8,540 bases of DNA from Clostridia bacterium. Its GTDB lineage: Bacteria; Bacillota; Clostridia; Saccharofermentanales; UBA5734. The translations under genes and the position numbers were made by a program. Of the stretch, positions 6,299 through 8,540 are shown piece after piece. Below the pieces are notes generated by a model, which was not told the origin of the DNA, ran no database searches, and worked only from the letters and a program-made list of their open reading frames with translations. Location of the stretch: assembly GCA_018056585.1 (NCBI GenBank), contig JAGPFK010000038.1:1-8540 (forward strand), read 5' to 3'. Within the stretch, counting starts at the first letter, position 1. Every line of letters starts with the position of its first letter.

Positions 6299-8230
6299 AT
6301 GAAGTATCCTGTGTTGTTGTCTCCGATTAAGATAGGCACGATGGATGTTAAAAATCGTTTTGTCGTGCCACCGATGGGAACGAATTTCGCAAATCCTGAT
6401 GGCAGTGTTTCACAACAGCTTATTGATTATTGGGTAGCTCGCGCAAAGGGAGGCTACGGTCTTTTAATTGTTGAAGTTTCAGCAATCGATCCGCTTGGTA
6501 AGGCAATCCCGTGGCAGCCTGGCATTTGGGATGATTGCTTCATACCCGGATGGAAACAGCTTGTAGATGAAGTTCACAAGTATGGTGCCAGGATTGCTAT
6601 ACAACTACACCACGCGGGCCGTCAAACGGTGCGTGATGTCATTGGTGCTCAGCCGGTCGCTCCCTCACCTATTCCATGCCCTGTGGACAAAGAAATGCCA
6701 AGAGAACTGACAACAGAAGAAACGTATGAGCTCATCGAAAAGTTTGGCGATGCAGCGAGAAGAGCCAGAGATGCCGGATTCGACGCTGTTGAAGTCCATG
6801 GCGCCCATGGTTATCTGATCGCTCAGTTCATGTCCGCTTATTCTAATAAGCGAGTCGACGAATTTGGCGGCGATTTCATGAGCCGAATGAAATTCCCCAT
6901 TGAAATCATAAAAAATATCAGAAGAAAAGTTGATGCCAACTATCCGATCATTTTCAGATTCAGCGGCGACGAACGGGTACCCGGCGGCAGAACGATGGAA
7001 GAGTCAAGACTTGTGGCTAAGGTCATGGAAAAAGTTGGTGTCAATGCTCTTCATGTCTCAACGGGTGTCTACGGAAGTATGCCCTGGCTGATCGCACCGT
7101 CAGCGGTAGCGCCTGGGTATAATGTGTATGCTGCTGAAGAAATAAAGAAAGCGGTCAGCATACCGGTGATCGCGGTTGGCCGTATCAATGATCCACTGCT
7201 GGCAGAAGACATCCTCGAAGCCAATAAAGCTGATATGGTGTCGCTTGGCAGAGAATCCATCGCTGATCCGGAATTGCCAAATAAAGTAGCCGCTGATTTA
7301 GCAGAGGAGATTTCACCCTGCATCGGTTGCATGCAGGCCTGTGTCGGCTATCTGTTTGATCCGAATCATTTGAAAATATCCTGTCTTGTCAACCCCTTTA
7401 CCGGGAGAGAAGGAGAACTTTGCGTTAAAAAAGCCGATGCGTCTAAAAAAGTGATGGTTGTCGGCGGCGGGCCTGGGGGGCTTGAAGCAGCCTGGCTGGC
7501 AGCGAAACGAGGCCATTGCGTAACCTTGTATGAAAAAGAGAACGTATTAGGCGGTCAATATAGAATCGGTGCCATCCCACCGACAAAACAGGATATTCTT
7601 AAAGCCTTGAGGTACTATGAGACCATGGGGAAAAAGTACGGTGTGACGTATGAGATGGGCGTTGAAGTCACCGATGACTTCATCTTAAAAGAAAAACCAG
7701 ATGTTGTGATTCTCGCGACAGGCGCAGTTCCTCTGATACCCAGGATTCCCGGCATTGACAACCCCAACTTCGTTATGGCCATTGACGTGTTGGAAGGCAA
7801 AAAAGAGGTAGGAGCAAATGTTCTGATTGTCGGCGGGGGCATGGTCGGAGTTGAAACGGCAGATTTTCTGGGTGAACATCAACATCAGGTGACTATTGTT
7901 GAAATGCTTCCTGAAATTGCGCTGGATGAGCAGGATGCAGTCAAGTATTTCTTGCTAGAGAGATTGAAACAATATGGTGTGAATGTGATAACCCAGGCAA
8001 AAGTTATTGAATTTCTTGACAATGGGGTTGTCTGCGATCTAAACGGAAAAGAAGAAAAATTGACTGGCTTCGATACCATTGTGCTTGCAATGGGTGCTCG
8101 GGCTTACAATCCTCTGGAGGAGAAGATAAAAGGCAAAGTACCGGAAGTTTACGTCATCGGCGACGCAGTCGAAGCCAGAAAAGCCGTCGAAGCCATAGAA
8201 GAGGCGGCAAGGGTAGCGGTAAAAATATAA
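6299..8230 (+). CDS. NADH:flavin oxidoreductase, 2-enoate reductase / 2,4-dienoyl-CoA reductase type
   Basis: A 643-residue FMN, 4Fe-4S and FAD enzyme predicted to pass hydride from NAD(P)H via FAD and the cluster to FMN, reducing an activated C=C bond in the cytoplasm. Residues 1-335 form the Old Yellow Enzyme barrel: PPMGTN (24-29), HHAGRQ (104-109), HGAHGY (167-172; His167/His170 as substrate-anion pair, Tyr172), NKR.DEFGG (183-191), VGR (293-295) and LGRE (316-319). The cluster ligands are Cys341, Cys344, Cys348 and Cys362. The FAD site is GGGPGG (389-394), the second Rossmann site GGGMVG (512-517) with Glu535 at the strand end, which favours NADH, and YVIGDA (618-623) closes the FAD domain. 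Relatives include 2-enoate reductases, cinnamate reductase FldZ, the bile-acid enzymes BaiCD and BaiH, and FadH; the substrate cannot be chosen from sequence. It is monocistronic as far as visible, with a terminator 45 bp downstream. Confidence 0.95.
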   Translation: MKYPVLLSPIKIGTMDVKNRFVVPPMGTNFANPDGSVSQQLIDYWVARAKGGYGLLIVEVSAIDPLGKAIPWQPGIWDDCFIPGWKQLVDEVHKYGARIAIQLHHAGRQTVRDVIGAQPVAPSPIPCPVDKEMPRELTTEETYELIEKFGDAARRARDAGFDAVEVHGAHGYLIAQFMSAYSNKRVDEFGGDFMSRMKFPIEIIKNIRRKVDANYPIIFRFSGDERVPGGRTMEESRLVAKVMEKVGVNALHVSTGVYGSMPWLIAPSAVAPGYNVYAAEEIKKAVSIPVIAVGRINDPLLAEDILEANKADMVSLGRESIADPELPNKVAADLAEEISPCIGCMQACVGYLFDPNHLKISCLVNPFTGREGELCVKKADASKKVMVVGGGPGGLEAAWLAAKRGHCVTLYEKENVLGGQYRIGAIPPTKQDILKALRYYETMGKKYGVTYEMGVEVTDDFILKEKPDVVILATGAVPLIPRIPGIDNPNFVMAIDVLEGKKEVGANVLIVGGGMVGVETADFLGEHQHQVTIVEMLPEIALDEQDAVKYFLLERLKQYGVNVITQAKVIEFLDNGVVCDLNGKEEKLTGFDTIVLAMGARAYNPLEEKIKGKVPEVYVIGDAVEARKAVEAIEEAARVAVKI

Positions 8231-8274
8231 GCCGGTTCAAAACGAAAGCGTACTGCAAGTAAAAGGTCTTAAGG

Positions 8275-8314
8275 GAGGCTGTTGATTTTTTTAAATCAAC
8301 GGCCTCTTATTTTT
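8275..8314 (+). terminator. Intrinsic terminator of the flavoenzyme gene
   Basis: A 14-bp stem (8275-8288 with 8293-8306, one G-U pair at 8280/8301) around a TTTT loop, followed by TTATTTTT (8307-8314). It starts 45 bp after the TAA at 8228-8230. The lower stem is GC-rich and the upper stem is GTTGATTT/AAATCAAC. Confidence 0.92.
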
Positions 8315-8540
8315 AATGGTTTCCATAAATCAGATGTTTTCGAAATCAGTTCATTCGCTTTTTCAAATCATGTTGGACATCAAGGCCATCTCTGATTTGA
8401 CCAGTTTTCATAAATGGACAAAGGCAAACCAAAAACAATGATTTAAATTCATTAAGCCAAAAAAAAATGTGCCATTTTGCAAGTGGGTCTCATCTGATTG
8501 AACACAGAGGGCCTTATAACCATTTTAATTCGACCAGAGC
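8315..8540. other. AT-rich stretch without a supported gene
   Basis: About 225 bp beyond the terminator. I find no frame with a start, SD and plausible protein on either strand, and no convincing promoter. A minus-strand frame enters from the right edge and stops after 8 codons (TAA at 8516-8514); this could be the tail of a gene lying to the right, but it is too short to call. Confidence 0.6.

Noticed and set aside
6291..6302. Three-codon frame ATGGTCCTATGA overlapping the flavoenzyme start as ATGA
   Set aside because: It follows the AAAGGAGA site with no spacer, so initiation there is unlikely; probably chance.
8514..8540. Minus-strand tail ALVELKWL-stop as the end of a PD-(D/E)XK nuclease-like protein
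   Set aside because: Eight residues that recall an ELKW motif are too few, and in that family the motif is followed by more protein.

Overview
The window looks like chromosomal DNA of a low-to-mid GC, probably anaerobic member of the Bacillota. Signs of this are strong Shine-Dalgarno sites (AAGGAGG, GAGGAGG), a near-consensus sigma-A promoter, a lipoprotein signal peptide on an exported glycosidase, a long stem with a U-tract as terminator, and an iron-sulfur enoate-reductase-type flavoenzyme. The species cannot be named from the sequence.

Minus strand, read right to left from about 5800 to the left edge: (i) a DUF4867 family protein (5800-5144), whose pattern suggests a cupin like ureidoglycolate lyase; (ii) an 82-bp gap holding TTGACA-N17-TATAAA and, at the predicted transcription start, a LacI-type operator centred on TAAACGTTTA; (iii) a three-gene operon made of a cytoplasmic GH13-type glycosidase (5061-2980), an inosine/uridine-preferring nucleoside hydrolase family protein (2983-2084) and a second GH13-type glycosidase with a lipoprotein signal (2087 to the left edge, C-terminus cut by the window). 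Each junction of the three is a 4-bp ATGA overlap. The two glycosidases are clear paralogues that keep the Asp/Glu/Asp triad, share an unusual motif I (DYVPHG), and sit on opposite sides of the membrane.

Plus strand: after a gene-free, AT-richer stretch of about 500 bp with several dyads, an FMN/4Fe-4S/FAD oxidoreductase of the 2-enoate reductase / 2,4-dienoyl-CoA reductase family (6299-8230) ends at a strong intrinsic terminator (8275-8314). The last 225 bp hold no gene I can support.

Working model (inference): the lipoprotein glycosidase trims a glycoside at the cell surface, the product is imported by a transporter outside the window, the cytoplasmic paralogue finishes the glycosidic cleavage, and the nucleoside hydrolase family enzyme opens an N-glycosidic (ribosyl-like) bond. 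Translational coupling of a nucleoside hydrolase between two GH13 paralogues, under one LacI-type operator, is the most unusual arrangement here. It suggests a substrate other than plain starch or maltodextrin. The flavoenzyme is divergently transcribed and has no evident functional link.
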